The notes under the pieces were generated by a model, which was given only the letters and a program-made list of their open reading frames with translations, ran no database searches and was not told the DNA's origin. Below, in pieces: positions 25,147-36,800 of a stretch of 64,000 nt of DNA (within the stretch, counting starts at the first letter, position 1; every line of letters begins with the position of its first letter). A program made the position numbers and the translations under genes. The DNA is from Montifringilla adamsi (lineage: Eukaryota > Chordata > Aves > Passeriformes > Passeridae), in NCBI GenBank assembly GCA_017590115.1, contig JAGGNK010010225.1, positions 9,536,834-9,600,833 of the forward strand, written 5' to 3'.

Positions 25147-25170
25147 GGTTTTTTTTTTTTTTTTTTTTTT
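25108..25170. repeat. Double poly(T) tract
   Basis: A 36-base T run (25108-25143) and a 22-base T run (25149-25170) are separated by AAGGG. On the minus strand these would be poly(A), so a retroposed sequence to the right was looked for, but none was recognised. Run lengths may be affected by sequencing or assembly error. Confidence 0.9.
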
Positions 25171-25504
25171 AGCTTATGGTTAATGTATGAAGGCATTTCT
25201 GATCATAACTACGCCAATAACCTATTGTCACGTCAGCTATTGCTAACTGCATTTACTCAAACAAAATATTGATGGAGTTCTTTTTTATTGCATGGGAAAA
25301 AAACGAGTGGGCATGCTTTCAAGAATCACAGTCAGAGTACAGTATGTCTGCATTTAATTATGGGGTTGGAGCAATTAACACTTGGGCTCTGCTTTGTTCT
25401 GTATTCCATGGCTGGTTGTTGAGAAAATACAATTCTCAAAAGCTTGCCATTTATAATGTATTTAGCCTATTTTTAGTTAGTGTGAGGGGGTTTACCTACG
25501 ATTG

Positions 25505-25680
25505 CTTAGGGCTGTGAAGGTTGGGCTAAGACTCAGGAGACCCTGATTCAATCCAAAGTGTTCTTTGTGACAGTGGAAAAGTCTTAATTTGTGCTGATAT
25601 CTCATTGGCCTGCTGGAAAATTATTCCTTGCTGTAAGGCAGGGCTTCCATTAGCTGTAAAGTGCTCAGAATCTGGGCTAC
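25505..25680 (+). mobile_element. Ancient MIR-like (CORE) SINE, degenerate
   Basis: The segment follows the order of a MIR-type element. A tRNA-like head reads GGCTAAGACTCAGGAGACC then CTGATTCAATCC, which corresponds to the B-box region. Next come a TTTGTGACAGTGG segment and AAGTCTTAATT, matching the 'tgtgacc...caagtcactta' core. Near the end is GCTGTAAAGTGCTCAGAATC, matching the 'tgtaaa...gcgctcaga' 3' portion. Divergence is high, as expected for an element active before the amniote radiation. The recognition is by pattern only, so boundaries are approximate. Confidence 0.5.
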
Positions 25681-28600
25681 TTAAAAAGCATTGGTGTTTT
25701 CTCAGGGTTTATTATCAATGTATGTCACTAATAACAATTTACATTGGACTTATTCACTGATAACTAGAGACTCTAAAACCAAAACATTACACTGTGTAAC
25801 ATGTATAGCTTGGTCCCTCTTTCATGAATTCTTTTAAACGTCTAAGTCTAACATAATTCAAAATTATATATCTCAAGTATGTATCTTAGATTAAAACATA
25901 TGTTTCAGACCCACTGAAACAAGTTATGATACTAAAGACCTCCTTTTTATTATTTCCCTCACAACTTCACCTTGCAACACTTTCTTAATTGCAAAACAAT
26001 TTTGGCTTGAACTTCTGTGTCTCAGTCTGCTGTACTGTGACCTAAAGAACAGTACATACACATGCGGAAATTAACTGGTCCCTTAGGAGTACTCTTGTGC
26101 TGGAGAGTGAAGGAGGAGAAGGCAGATTTGCAAATAGCTATATTTTCTTTCACCAACTTAATTGCTTCTGTTTGGAACTTTTAAAATCTCACCTTACCAT
26201 GCAGTCATTTTCAAAGTGAGCACAGCATGACTGACCCAAAAAAAAAAAATCTGTTTGCTTTTTTATTATAATTTTGGTTGTGATATTTTATTCGTGGAGG
26301 CTTCAACACCTCAGAGGAGTAACAGTCGGCTGGTTGTGGCACTTCAGGCATTTCCTAGATTATACTCTGATTAACTCTGCTATATTAATAAAGACCTTTT
26401 ATTATGCTTTTGTGAGAGTAATTTCCTAGGGATTTCAGGAAAGCATATGGAAAAATAAACTGCATCACATGGCATCACACTGACACTTCTCTGAGTCATC
26501 AGAGTTGTACCTTTGGATCTCTAGTAGGTGAATTAATCAACTAATCAATAATAATACTAAGACATCATCATTCTTAGAGATTAATACTAGAAATATTTAC
26601 CAGTTTTCATAACTATTTGCTGACAGAGGAACAGTGAAACTCAGGTTGGGGTTTTCAGTCATCATTTATGGCTCTGAAAGTATCTTCACATTCTCAAGTG
26701 CAAGCCTTTGCTAGACCAGTGGAAATTAATGCCTTTTGTGGAAAATTGTCCATTTTAACAGCTCTCCAGTATTATTTTTCTTTCTATAATCCTTGATATT
26801 TCAGTTCAAAATAAAGGTTAAATTATGATAATGGTGGTACATACAGGTTAGTACAGTCAAAAGGGACTCTTTTTTTTTTTTTTTTTTTTTTTTAGCCATG
26901 TTCACAGCATTTCTTATCCAGCAGAGTGCATAAACTGCACACAGATTCCCACATGCACACAACCCTTTGCAGAGTCCTTTGATCTTTGACAGGAATCTTC
27001 AGACACCCTTTGGAATGGGAGACACTCTTGGAGTCTGTTACAGTTGTGGGTATATTTCTGGTCTGGAGTAAACAGTCTAGTAAGAGGATGTTTTCTTATT
27101 CTTAAAATTACATGAAGTCCTCAGAAGGAGATGAAAGTACATCATTGTAGCTTTGTACTTATGAGAATATTAGCCATTTATAATTGTCTGGAATAAAATA
27201 AAAATGGAAATACTGAGAACATGATGAGTAGTAGACAATCACAGACCTGTAAGATATGTATTACTCATGAACACAGGATCAAACAGCTGCTTTTCCTGCC
27301 TTTTACAATGTGTTCCTGACATAAAATTAACTGTATTTATTGCACTAGTATCTCACTTAATGTTGATTCCCCACCTCTGTTGGTAATTTCTTTGGTTGAA
27401 ATTCAAGGACTGATCAGGGTATTTTGTCCTATAACATCTTGGATTCTCTTATAATCTCTGGGGGTCTAACTCTCCAGAAATTCCAACTCTTGTCCATGCC
27501 TATCTTCCAGCTGATAATGTGTTTTTTGTCTAGCTCTCTAAGGCTTTTACTCCCAGCACAGGAGGCGTGACACCCTGCTCAAGTTAAGGACTGCAGCATC
27601 AGGAACCAGAATTTTCAAATTTTCACCTGATTCTTTTCCTCATCTCTCCAGAGCTCTCTCCATGCACTAGAGCTGACCACAGCTGACTCCTCTTGGACCC
27701 AAAAGGGACAGAGCTGAAAGGCAGCAGACAAACAAACCTCTGTTGGCTTCTCTGGTTACAACTGCAGAACGATTTTGAGAAATTGCTATTGAGAAATACA
27801 TCAACATATTGTTGATGCCTTTGGCTTAGTGAGTGATGGTCTAATTTCTGTTCAATTGACCAGCAGCCAATTCACGTTTTGATCAAAGTTTGAAACATAG
27901 CTTGTTTCTTGTTGGGGTGAGCTAGTCATTATAAACATGAATCATATCAACCCTTAGTAAGGGATTAATGCTGCAAGATGATGAGCACTCTGTGAAGGAG
28001 GGCAGGTGCTCAGTGTACCACCTACCTTGTTCTTCACATTAACAAACCACACCATTTCTCTGAATCTGATCTGCCAAATTATTCAGGAAGCCCTATCCTG
28101 TAAATGCAGATAAATATGTTGTACTGTTCACTGAGGAAGGTAAAATTAATTATACTCAATGATCCTCATTCATGCCTGCATTATGGAGGATTTAGGTCAA
28201 TCTAAATCCATTACTAACTCAAAACTGTGGGAAATGGTCTTTCAATGATTTGCCTGTTTGATTTCTGTCACTGATCACCAGAATAAACCAAATGCCTTGG
28301 CCAGTCACAAATAGACCTATCCTACTTTTTTCTAAGAATAAAAAGCTGCTTTAACTTAATCAATAGTAGCAATTGCATGACACAAATTAGAAGATTACTG
28401 GAATTAGTTAGGATAATAAAAATACTCTGTGTCCCTCATTAAATGTCTTAACAAGAGTTACTAAAATTGAAAGGAACAGTTGAAAGATCAGGGTCAGCAT
28501 CTGTTTAATTTTTAGCTATTTTAATTCTAGTTCATGATTATTTTAGAAGCTATCCTAAAGAGTCAAAGGAGAAAGAGCAATGGGAAGAAGACAGAGTTCT

Positions 28601-30989
28601 TCAGGGGACAATTCATCAGTTGATTCAACATATGGTGTATGAGAAAAAAAGCAAATAGAACAGAGTTCTCTTAGTCATAAGCTAATAATAAAGTCTCTAG
28701 CCACTGTTCAGAGTAGGGTCAGGCCTTCAGCACTTTGAATATTTGACTGGTGACATGCTGCAAGAAATCCAGCGCCCATAAAGAACAGGTTGCTGTCTCT
28801 GGTGAAAGCGACACTGACAAGAGCCACTCACAGTATCCCAAAAGCTCCCATGTTGTCACTCAGCTCCGCCAGGTTCACAGCACCTTAGTTCAGCATGTAG
28901 CTAAGGTACTTCCATGACAAAGAATAGCTGATGAAGCCCTTGTGCAGTCAACAGAGGCACAGATGGGGAACCTTTCAGAATCAGTCATTTTTCTTGAGGA
29001 CTAAGAACAGCTTGCTATCTTTACCCCATAACCAGTCCAAGGTCATTTGGCTTACATCAGTGCACAGTAAAAAAAAACATTAAGAGACATCAAATGACCT
29101 CTTCCTTGTGGCCAGACCAAAAAGAAGAAAGTAAACTCTTCTGCCTTCTCCTTAGTTTAGATGTTGCCTAGGGCCTAAAATCTCTGAATTCAAAGATGAA
29201 AAATTGAGCACACTAAAAAGGATGAGTTCCTTCTCTTCCTTCTCTCTGAGGACTCCTCAGGCTTTTCTTCACTACATAAAGTGGAGTAATCCAGCTACCC
29301 TTTTTGCATTACAAACTTTGCTAATAAAAACCAAAATCAGACAATAAAAGCACACTTTCTCCTGATGCTCTGTTTTGTCATTCTTTCCCTCTCCCTGGCC
29401 CCACCTGTACTAACACAGTCACACTTTCAGTAGCCCTTACTGGCAGCAATGCAGGCTTTCAGATTTTATTAAGAAGGCTAAATCAGGAGTTTATAATAGT
29501 CTTTTTATACTTTTAATGTTGCCCATTTTACTGCTGCTTTAACATTCACTGCCCAGACCTGGTTTGTATTCCATGTTCCCAGATCTGAACAACAGAACAC
29601 CCCTATTAATTTAACCATGTCCTTTCTATTCCTACCTTTCTTAAGTAGTACAGCTGTGATTTTGTCTTAATTTCCCTAAGGTCCTTAAACATCTTTCACA
29701 TCCATACCTGCAGTCACTGCCAAGGTAGAAAGTCAAAGGGGAGTGTGCAGTTCCCTTTGAGGAGTGTGCCTTTGAGAAGTCTGCAGTCATACATTGACTT
29801 TGCATTGTCAGTTTGGGAAAGCATGTCCTGTATAAAAGGGGAATAGCTATTGGGTGCACTTAATGCTTTGACAAGCCCAAAACCCAATTATACTAGTGCT
29901 TGAAGGAGGGCCACGGGTTTTCATACTTAACTCTCACCAAAGAGCAGGGTTTGATTGTTTTCCTTCCTTTCCTTCCTGTCCTTTGACTGAAATCCTTCCC
30001 AATTTTGGTATCTGATTTCAAACTGCAGGCCATGCAAGGACCAGCCTTGCACCCATCTCTCAGATTTGGATACCATTCAGCAGCCTGATGAAGATGTCAG
30101 AGACAAGGAGATGGGGATGAAGAGCAACAGAAAATCTTATTCATGTCAGCTGTGCTTTGGTGATGGTCTCTAAGATCCTTCTTTATGCAGTTGATTATGG
30201 GACCAGATTTCAAAAAATATTCAAGGCCTCTAAAACCAGAAGTGGCTGGGATATTTTCCAGAGCTAGCTTGTTGCTGAACTGTAACCAGTAGGACAGCTA
30301 GTGGATGTACCAACACCCAAACTTCAACTCAAACAGGAATTCAGGCCAAAAGTGATATTCAGAAGGCCCCTGTTCAGACACTGTTCCCTGAAGTGCCAAA
30401 ATTTGCACTGGGGCTGCCACAGCTCTTTCTTGAATTTAACTCCAGCTGTCTACCTGTGTTTGCTGATATTCACAACCTCAGACAACTTGCCTGTGTGGAC
30501 TAAAATGCCTGAAAGAATACTGATCAAGTTTTGGCTGCATGCCACTTCTTAGGTCCACCGTTGCTTAAGATGGGTCAAAGATCCATCACGTTCTTTGTAA
30601 AGCTAGAAACCTCAGAGAGAAAGATATTTGCACAGCCCTGCTCCTGAAGGAGATTATTCTTGCTCTGGGGTTATGCACCAACGTACCCCTTCACCCTTAA
30701 CACACTAATAAAAAAATAATGTGGTACAGTGTGACCTCCCTGCAAGCAAAACCAAGCACCATCATGTACCTAAATGACAATACATTAAGATCATTATTGT
30801 ATTTAATACAGTCAAACTTATCATTAATCAGTAAAACCAGCAGCAGCATTATGTTCTTCTTTAAGTGACAGATTTGTCAATAGAATAAAAAAGCCTTTCT
30901 ATTGAGACATGGTGACATAAATATAGGCACCTTAACGGAATAACAAAAATAACAGTCAAAAAGGAGATCTCTTTTACCAATAAAGAAGA
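25681..30989. other. Unannotated AT-rich noncoding stretch
   Basis: No gene or confident transposon is seen. It contains a 24-base T run at 26870-26893 and a small palindrome, CATCAACA-TAT-TGTTGATG, at 27799-27817. Very few open frames above 60 codons occur between 25.5 and 29.6 kb, consistent with noncoding, AT-rich DNA. Confidence 0.6.
26870..26893. repeat. Poly(T) tract, 24 bases
   Basis: An uninterrupted T run with no recognisable retroposon body on either side. Confidence 0.9.
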
Positions 30990-31130
30990 AAAAAACTCAG
31001 ATATCGACTAATTTGCCGTAAATCTGTCTTTTGCTTTCTAATCAATCGTTAACAATCAAAGGCCACCTGGCTTAATTGAGGCTAATTTTTAGGAAGCCTG
31101 ATCTGGCATTCCTTGTGAACTGCTTGGTTG
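30990..31130. promoter_or_regulatory. Candidate conserved noncoding enhancer block
   Basis: This block packs transcription-factor-like words into a short space. TAATCAATC is at 31039, a GTTAAC half-site at 31048, and SOX-like AACAAT at 31051-31056. It overlaps TCF/LEF-like ATCAAAGG at 31055-31062. An E-box CACCTG is at 31064-31069 and homeodomain-like TTAATTGA and CTAATT at 31072-31086. No repeat or coding frame explains it. Conservation itself cannot be seen from one sequence, so the regulatory call is inference. Confidence 0.35.
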
Positions 31131-32702
31131 ATGTGTATGTTGGAACAGAAAAATCATAGCACTAGTAAAGGAGTGAAGAAAACCTGTCATTAAAGTATTT
31201 TTTAAGCATACGTAAAACCTTTTTTGTTTCAAATGCAAATGAAAAATTTGACTGTTGGTGATCATTCAACAAACTAGCAAGAAAATAATGTTTTTCTTCT
31301 CCTAAATGCTTTTAAAGAGTGCATGGACACATTCAAAATCACAGCTGTATTTATTTTTTAGAGCTGAATGGCATTATGCTAGAGAAGTCAATGGTTTTCT
31401 ACAACCACCATCATAAAGTTATCTTCTGGCATGTGGGTCATAGAAAGATTTTAGAAGATTCCAGCCTAATAGGGTAAAGGAATATCCTAGACAAAAACCT
31501 CTTTGGTATTTGGAAATGTTTTAGTGGAAGGCTAATTACAGCCCTAGCAACTCTCTTCTCTGCAGGAAGGTCTTCTCCTGTTTGAACTGTTTACCTGGCT
31601 CCATTTTCCTTGCAGAAGCAGATGAGCAGCTCCAACACTTGTTCTGATAGGACATGACACCACTTACAAGGGTTGAAGGTTTTGGGGGCCTGGTGTTGGG
31701 GTCATAGCAATGGTCTGACTGCACTCTGCTGAGGGATAAAGCCTATGTTTTACATTCTGCCTGAGTAATTGTAATAAATATTGATAGGTGTGCTCTGTTA
31801 CTAATTTATTTCAGGCAGAGCATGTCTCTGAAGCTGTGGATGACCTTGACAGAGTAAGCAGTGCTTACCAGGCATAAGCATCTCTGCTGAGGGCATGGCA
31901 AAGGCCAGGGGATCCTGTCAACACAGCTGAAAGATACTGCTACTCAACAGGAGCTTCCTTGGTGCTACAGAAAGGTAAGATATTGCTTAAAGGCAGAAAT
32001 TTTAAAATATTCAGTATTTTTCAGGATATCTCTGAAACAAGGTTCTTGAAAGATGAAATAGTACTGGGGCATTGGAACGGCAAAATGAGGTATTTCATTC
32101 CTTTACAGGGAGAGGATGTGTCATTCCTAGCCTGGTCTTTTTCTTGAGGTTTGATCCTTAGGTCAGGGTTTACCACCAAGCTGTCTGGGGCTGTGCTGTC
32201 CATGCTGGTGCAGTACTGTGCTTGCGTGGTGTGCTACAGACAGATCCTGTCTCTGTAGGCACTGTAGAACCCTGGTGGGTCTGATCTTTTTATAAGATTA
32301 AGGCTTTAATCTCAATATCAATTACCTCCATAAAATTGTATGCAAGCATTTTCCTAGCTCACCTATTATGAAGGGGATTGCCCTCTGGGTGGTTGCCATT
32401 CAGCTTGGCTGCCTTTACTATAGACTTTACTAGTTGGCATCAGAGTCATTTTTCTTGTACAGACACATCTGCAGTTATAGCAGCATTTTTTCCCCAATTT
32501 TGCCAGATATTTTTTTTCATTTCTGTGGTAGCAATCTATTTGTAGTGCTTGCTTCATTGGATTCATCACTCATTTACTTATAGCATCACTGAACCTGAGC
32601 TGAAACTCAGGAACATATTTCCTTCTCCTCTGCTCCAAAGTGGAAACACTGTGAAAACAGTCTTTCAAGCCCCTAGTTGTTTCTCTGTTGATTAATATTT
32701 GA
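31131..32702. other. Unannotated stretch with one exon-like segment
   Basis: No gene is supported. At 31815-31974 a segment is bounded by an acceptor-like TTACTAATTTATTTCAG and a donor-like AAAGGTAAGA. All three frames contain stops across the whole span, so it could only be a noncoding exon or chance. Confidence 0.5.
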
Positions 32703-32854
32703 CCATTAAATTAGCTCAGTTGATTAGAACGTGTTGCTAATAACACCAAGGTCATGGGTTCACACAGGTCGTATCCCTGGGTGGACTATTCAGTTAAGAG
32801 CTGGACTTCAAGATCTTTGTGGGTCCTTTCCAAACCAGAATATTCTGTGATTTT
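32703..32854 (+). mobile_element. tRNA-Ile-headed, CR1-tailed SINE (TguSINE1-like)
   Basis: The 5' half reads as a decayed tRNA-Ile(AAT). TTAGCTCAGTTGATTAGAAC is the D-arm with an internal A box, TGCTAATAACACC is the anticodon arm with AAT, and AAGGTCATGGGTTC leads into the B-box/T-arm. The following sequence ends in GGACTTCAAGATCTTTGTGG then TCCTTTCCAAACCAG and ATTCTGTGATTTT, which is a CR1 3' end. A tRNA-Ile head fused to a CR1 tail is the structure described for SINEs that arose early in passerine evolution and are mobilised by CR1. A functional tRNA is excluded by the degenerate acceptor stem and T-arm. No clear target-site duplication is seen, as is usual for CR1-mobilised elements. Confidence 0.85.
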
Positions 32855-34739
32855 GGATATAGTGACGGTTTTGGTTTTTCTGTTCAAGATCAGCCCCTCT
32901 GTCTTGAAGTACAGTACTCATAACTCATGCACCATTTCCCCAAACTGACTGTTAATTTAAATAGCCAAAATGATCATGCTGTACATTATGGTTCTATTTG
33001 TGAGCAACTGATAAAGGACTAATAAAATTTTAATAGATGTTGTAATAATTTGTTAATTGAATATTATAGACTACAACAGGCTAACTGCCTTCAAAATAAC
33101 CATAGCTTAAAACTGTTATTCTTTCTACTAATGTCCTTAGCAGGCATGTCTCATTTAAGCCATAATACATGACCTTGGTGGCAGTGATATATCTATCTAT
33201 GTAGCTACACCGCTGTGCTTCAAATATGGAATTTTGCAACCCCAAAAGTGTTAAAACGACAACACACATACACAAAAAATCAAAATGTTGTAGAGTTTCA
33301 TGGAAATCTTCCTCCATATCATGTAGGTCAGCTTCCTGATGGTAGTGAGAGATTTTGAAAATGGACGACTTGTGGCTTCTCACCCAAAATATAACAAGTG
33401 CATTTTCTGTGTGTGTTAGAGTCTTTGCAACTCCTAAGTATCTCTCTGAGGTACTTGTCACTCTTTTAGTGATAAGTTTCTGAATACTGCAGAAAATCAT
33501 GTCAGCTGCACCCTCTTTATCTGCTAGACTTCTGAGTGTGCTTTTTGACTGATAAATATAAAAAATAAAGTAGCAATGTTAACAAATATCTCATTCCTCT
33601 CCAACTTTTCCCCCATATCAGCTTTACTATAGGAGTGAATGTCTGGAACTTCTGCATGACTGTCAAGAGAGACCAAGTTGGCAGTGGGTCAGAACTAGAC
33701 ATTTCCTGAACAGAAACTACACCGATGGACGTTGAGCACCCAAAAGTCTTATATACTCCAGCCCAAATACACTGTATCAGAGATACTTCTGCTGCTCTGT
33801 ATTTTCTGTTTCTGGGTTTTTGTCATGCAGCCCCATTTTACCCAAACAGTGAAAATGAGCCATAAAATATTGAAAAGTCTTTTCTGCACTTTTTCACCTT
33901 TGAGAAAGAGCTGGCGAAAAATTGTGATCCTCACTGCGAGTAGCAACTGTCTCCACTTAAGCCAGCATGGTGTCACTGCTTTCATGGATATAAGACTGGG
34001 ATTATTTTGGCAGAGACAGAGCAGGGGATACCCAGTTATGCAGTAACACCTCTGTTCTGGAAAGTTGATAAACAATAACTAGCGCTCATCTACTATTGCA
34101 GGTTTCCAGTAAGATTTATGCTGATCCTGCTATTGAAGTGGTTCATTAAAAGTGACAGTGGGGTAAAGCTTCCATCCTTTTACCCTTAATGGGTAAAGGC
34201 TCCATCTGCTCCTAGTAACTTCAATTTTAATATTTGTCCTAATACAAAGTTACTGCTTCATATTATTTGTAAAACTTTTTTAATGTAAGACAGATGAAAA
34301 TTCTAAAGATCTAATACAACTTCAGAATGATATTTTGCTTTGGCTGAAGTCACAGGAATCTGAAGTAGGAAATGGGAGTGGTCATTGACACTGGACAATG
34401 AACAATTTGTTCAAGCAAGGATTTAGAATTTGTGAAAACTCTTACATATTGTGCAAAACACTAATGAAAAACCCTTCATCCCGTGGTGCTGGGATGCTGG
34501 GACACTGGGGCAATCATGGTAGTGTTCTGCAAAAACATCTCAGAAAGCACCTCAGCATGCCCCCTCCAGCATGACCACTGGAAGGCTTTTTCTATGATAA
34601 GAGAAGACAACTGCTGCATTTTCAGTCCATTCCAATAATGTGCTTCATTCTAATCAGAAGGAGAAGTTTGTACTAAACAAATGCTCACTTTCTTCACTAC
34701 CGTTTTCACATCAGTCACTGTCAGCTTGATATAGAAAAT
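32855..34739. other. Unannotated AT-rich noncoding stretch
   Basis: No gene is supported. A minus-strand open frame of 139 codons (33081-33500) and a 108-codon frame (33749-34075) have no recognisable motifs. A short direct repeat GGGTAAAG(C/G)CTCCATC-type occurs near 34161 and 34190, with an inverted TTTACCC-TTAAT-GGGTAAA between. Confidence 0.6.
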
Positions 34740-35060
34740 ATGGCTGTTAATAGCTTGCGGTGGAGCAAACATTTGCATAACTGTTACCTCAGAGCCCATA
34801 ACTCCGAGCTAATTGGCTGATGGTGATTAAAATGATTAAGTGACTGTAATTTATATGATTAACCAATTAAGCCATTCTCCTGTGATTGGCCCAGGGTAGG
34901 GTCTGGGATGCGAGCTTGTTTCCCAGCATGCATGCCGACAGTGCACGATATTAAATATTCTTTTAAATACTTGCTGTTGTTCCTGCCAACAGCACTCAAG
35001 GTGCTTTAAAGGTATTTTAATTACTCCATATCATTTGTGTAGCACAGAGAGTCATAAGTT
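34740..35060. promoter_or_regulatory. Candidate conserved noncoding enhancer block
   Basis: An exact POU octamer ATTTGCAT is at 34771-34778, followed by several homeodomain-type cores: GCTAATTGGC near 34808, GATTAAAATGATTAAG at about 34825-34840, and CCAATTAAG near 34863. TTAAGTG at 34837-34843 resembles an NKX2 site, and a reverse CCAAT box (GTGATTGGC) is near 34882. The right part has TTAAATATTCTTTTAAATAC and AGGTATTTTAATTACTCC. No transposon or coding frame explains it, and the density of these words is higher than in flanking DNA. The enhancer role is inferred. Confidence 0.38.
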
Positions 35061-36639
35061 GAAGGCAACCCATGAATTATTAACAAAATAAATCTAGCAC
35101 TGGCTAGGATAACACAGAATTACTGAAGGCAGTAAATAGAACAGTGAATTTGATCATCCAGAACTGATGGATGACTGACTGGTATAAATACAGGCAATAT
35201 CACTGCCTTGAACAGAAGTTACGCTGATTTATCCCAGCATGACATCCAGATTTTGATCCTTGGAACCTGAAAGTTCCCCAGCAGGTCTGAAAAAAAAGGT
35301 AGACAAAATTAATTGCAAATCCTTCTAGGTAAAAGAAGCAACTGACTTGGTTAATTTGTAACCAATTCCATTAGGAGTGCATTTGCCAAGGGAGTGAATG
35401 TTGTTTGAGTGAGCTCTGGTTCTTGAAAGAACAAGGCAGGTGGGCAGGAAGCAATAATTAAGCATATTCTCTGCTAATCTCCTGCTAGGTACACTGAAGG
35501 GAAATCTTGCTGTGGTTTCATCCCCCTCTTCCCTTCCCCCTGCCACCTTCCTGTGGGCTGCTGTTACAAAGCAAGGGAATGCTCCATTTCCAGTTTTTTC
35601 CCCTCTCACCTCCTACCAGCAGACAGTTTAATTCCATGCTTCCTGAGGCTAAACACATCACCTTCATTCACATTACTTTCAATTTCAGCTGCTGTGTGTC
35701 CTGAAACTTTAAATCAGTTGCCAGTTAGCATGGACTCTCAGTTCTGATTCTGCAGCATGGTAGTCTTTTAAGACATGAGAGCAATATGCTTTTCTTTTCA
35801 ACTTACCTGTGATTTGCTTTGTGTTTTCTGATCTTTCTTGACTGATAATTAAATGTCACCATAATATAGAGGACTAGTATTTTACTGTATTGTGGGTTAA
35901 CTACTTCTAGGTGCAGTTTTGTCCAAAACAGTGGCCTTGGCAAACAGGAAAATATTACACTTAACTGTATGAAGCATCATCATGTTGCTGACTGAGTATT
36001 CCCAGTGCTTCAGAGGATGGTGTCTTAGGCATGGTATTGAATTCTTAGGGTAACCAAGGTTTGAAAAGTCAATTGTTCCATGGAGGATATAAAAATGTGT
36101 ACAGCCACTTTTGGTCTAAGTGATTTGGTCAAAATGGCTTTGTGAGGAAGCCTGTGGCATCAGGATGTCTGTTTCACAGTACCCTGCAAAACAATTAAAT
36201 ACATTGCCAATACTCCCATGCTAAGCCTATAGTGTCAGCCTGTGGTGCAAAGCCAGAAATTCATCCTTTGGCTTCTTCTCTATTGGATGACATTTTCTCC
36301 ACATAAATTCCAAGCAGTGTTTTTGGGGGTATCTGTGAAACATCTCATGAAACTTCAGTCCTGAAATTTGTGGACATGTGTACCTGTCTATCACATTACT
36401 GATATGCCAGAAACATTTTAAACTTAACCCTGAAGAGAGTCCTGAAAACTTCAGCTTCAGCTCCCACCAAAGTAAACAGCTAAATTAACCAAAAACGAGA
36501 GCAGTAGTTAAAGCTGAGGCTGGGGGACAAAAGACACTGTGTGTGACCTTGGCCCATCACCTCACCCCTCCCTGCATCCCTGTTCCCTGTTGTCAGAGAG
36601 AGGTATTGCTCTTTCATCACTCCTAGCAAAGCTTGAGGA
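35061..36639. other. Unannotated noncoding stretch
   Basis: Nothing supportable beyond short open frames at chance level. A pyrimidine-rich patch occurs at about 35516-35620. Confidence 0.6.
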
Positions 36640-36800
36640 CAAGGCCATTAATATACATAATGCACTCACACAGTAACAAGATGACGTCCATGGAAAAGCT
36701 TATAAATAAACATAAATAAGGGCCTGATGAGTAAAAGGCTGGGTCCTGCCCAGGCTTCAGTGAGACTTATAAAGGCCACACAGAAAATGCATCTTAAAAT
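36640..36800. promoter_or_regulatory. Candidate conserved noncoding block
   Basis: CCATTAATATACATAATGCA is followed by a CRE-like ATGACGTCC at 36681-36689 and a forkhead-like TATAAATAAACATAAATAAG at 36701-36720. Further on are CTTATAAAGG and AAAATGCATCTTAAAATAG. The motif clustering suggests a regulatory element. There is no coding or repeat explanation. Evidence is composition and motif reading only. Confidence 0.28.

Noticed and set aside
32703..32776. A genuine tRNA-Ile gene
   Set aside because: The acceptor stem and T-arm do not pair, the B box is damaged, and the sequence runs straight into a CR1 tail, so it is a SINE.
33081..33500. 139-codon minus-strand open frame
   Set aside because: No motif, no splice context, and composition like flanking noncoding DNA.
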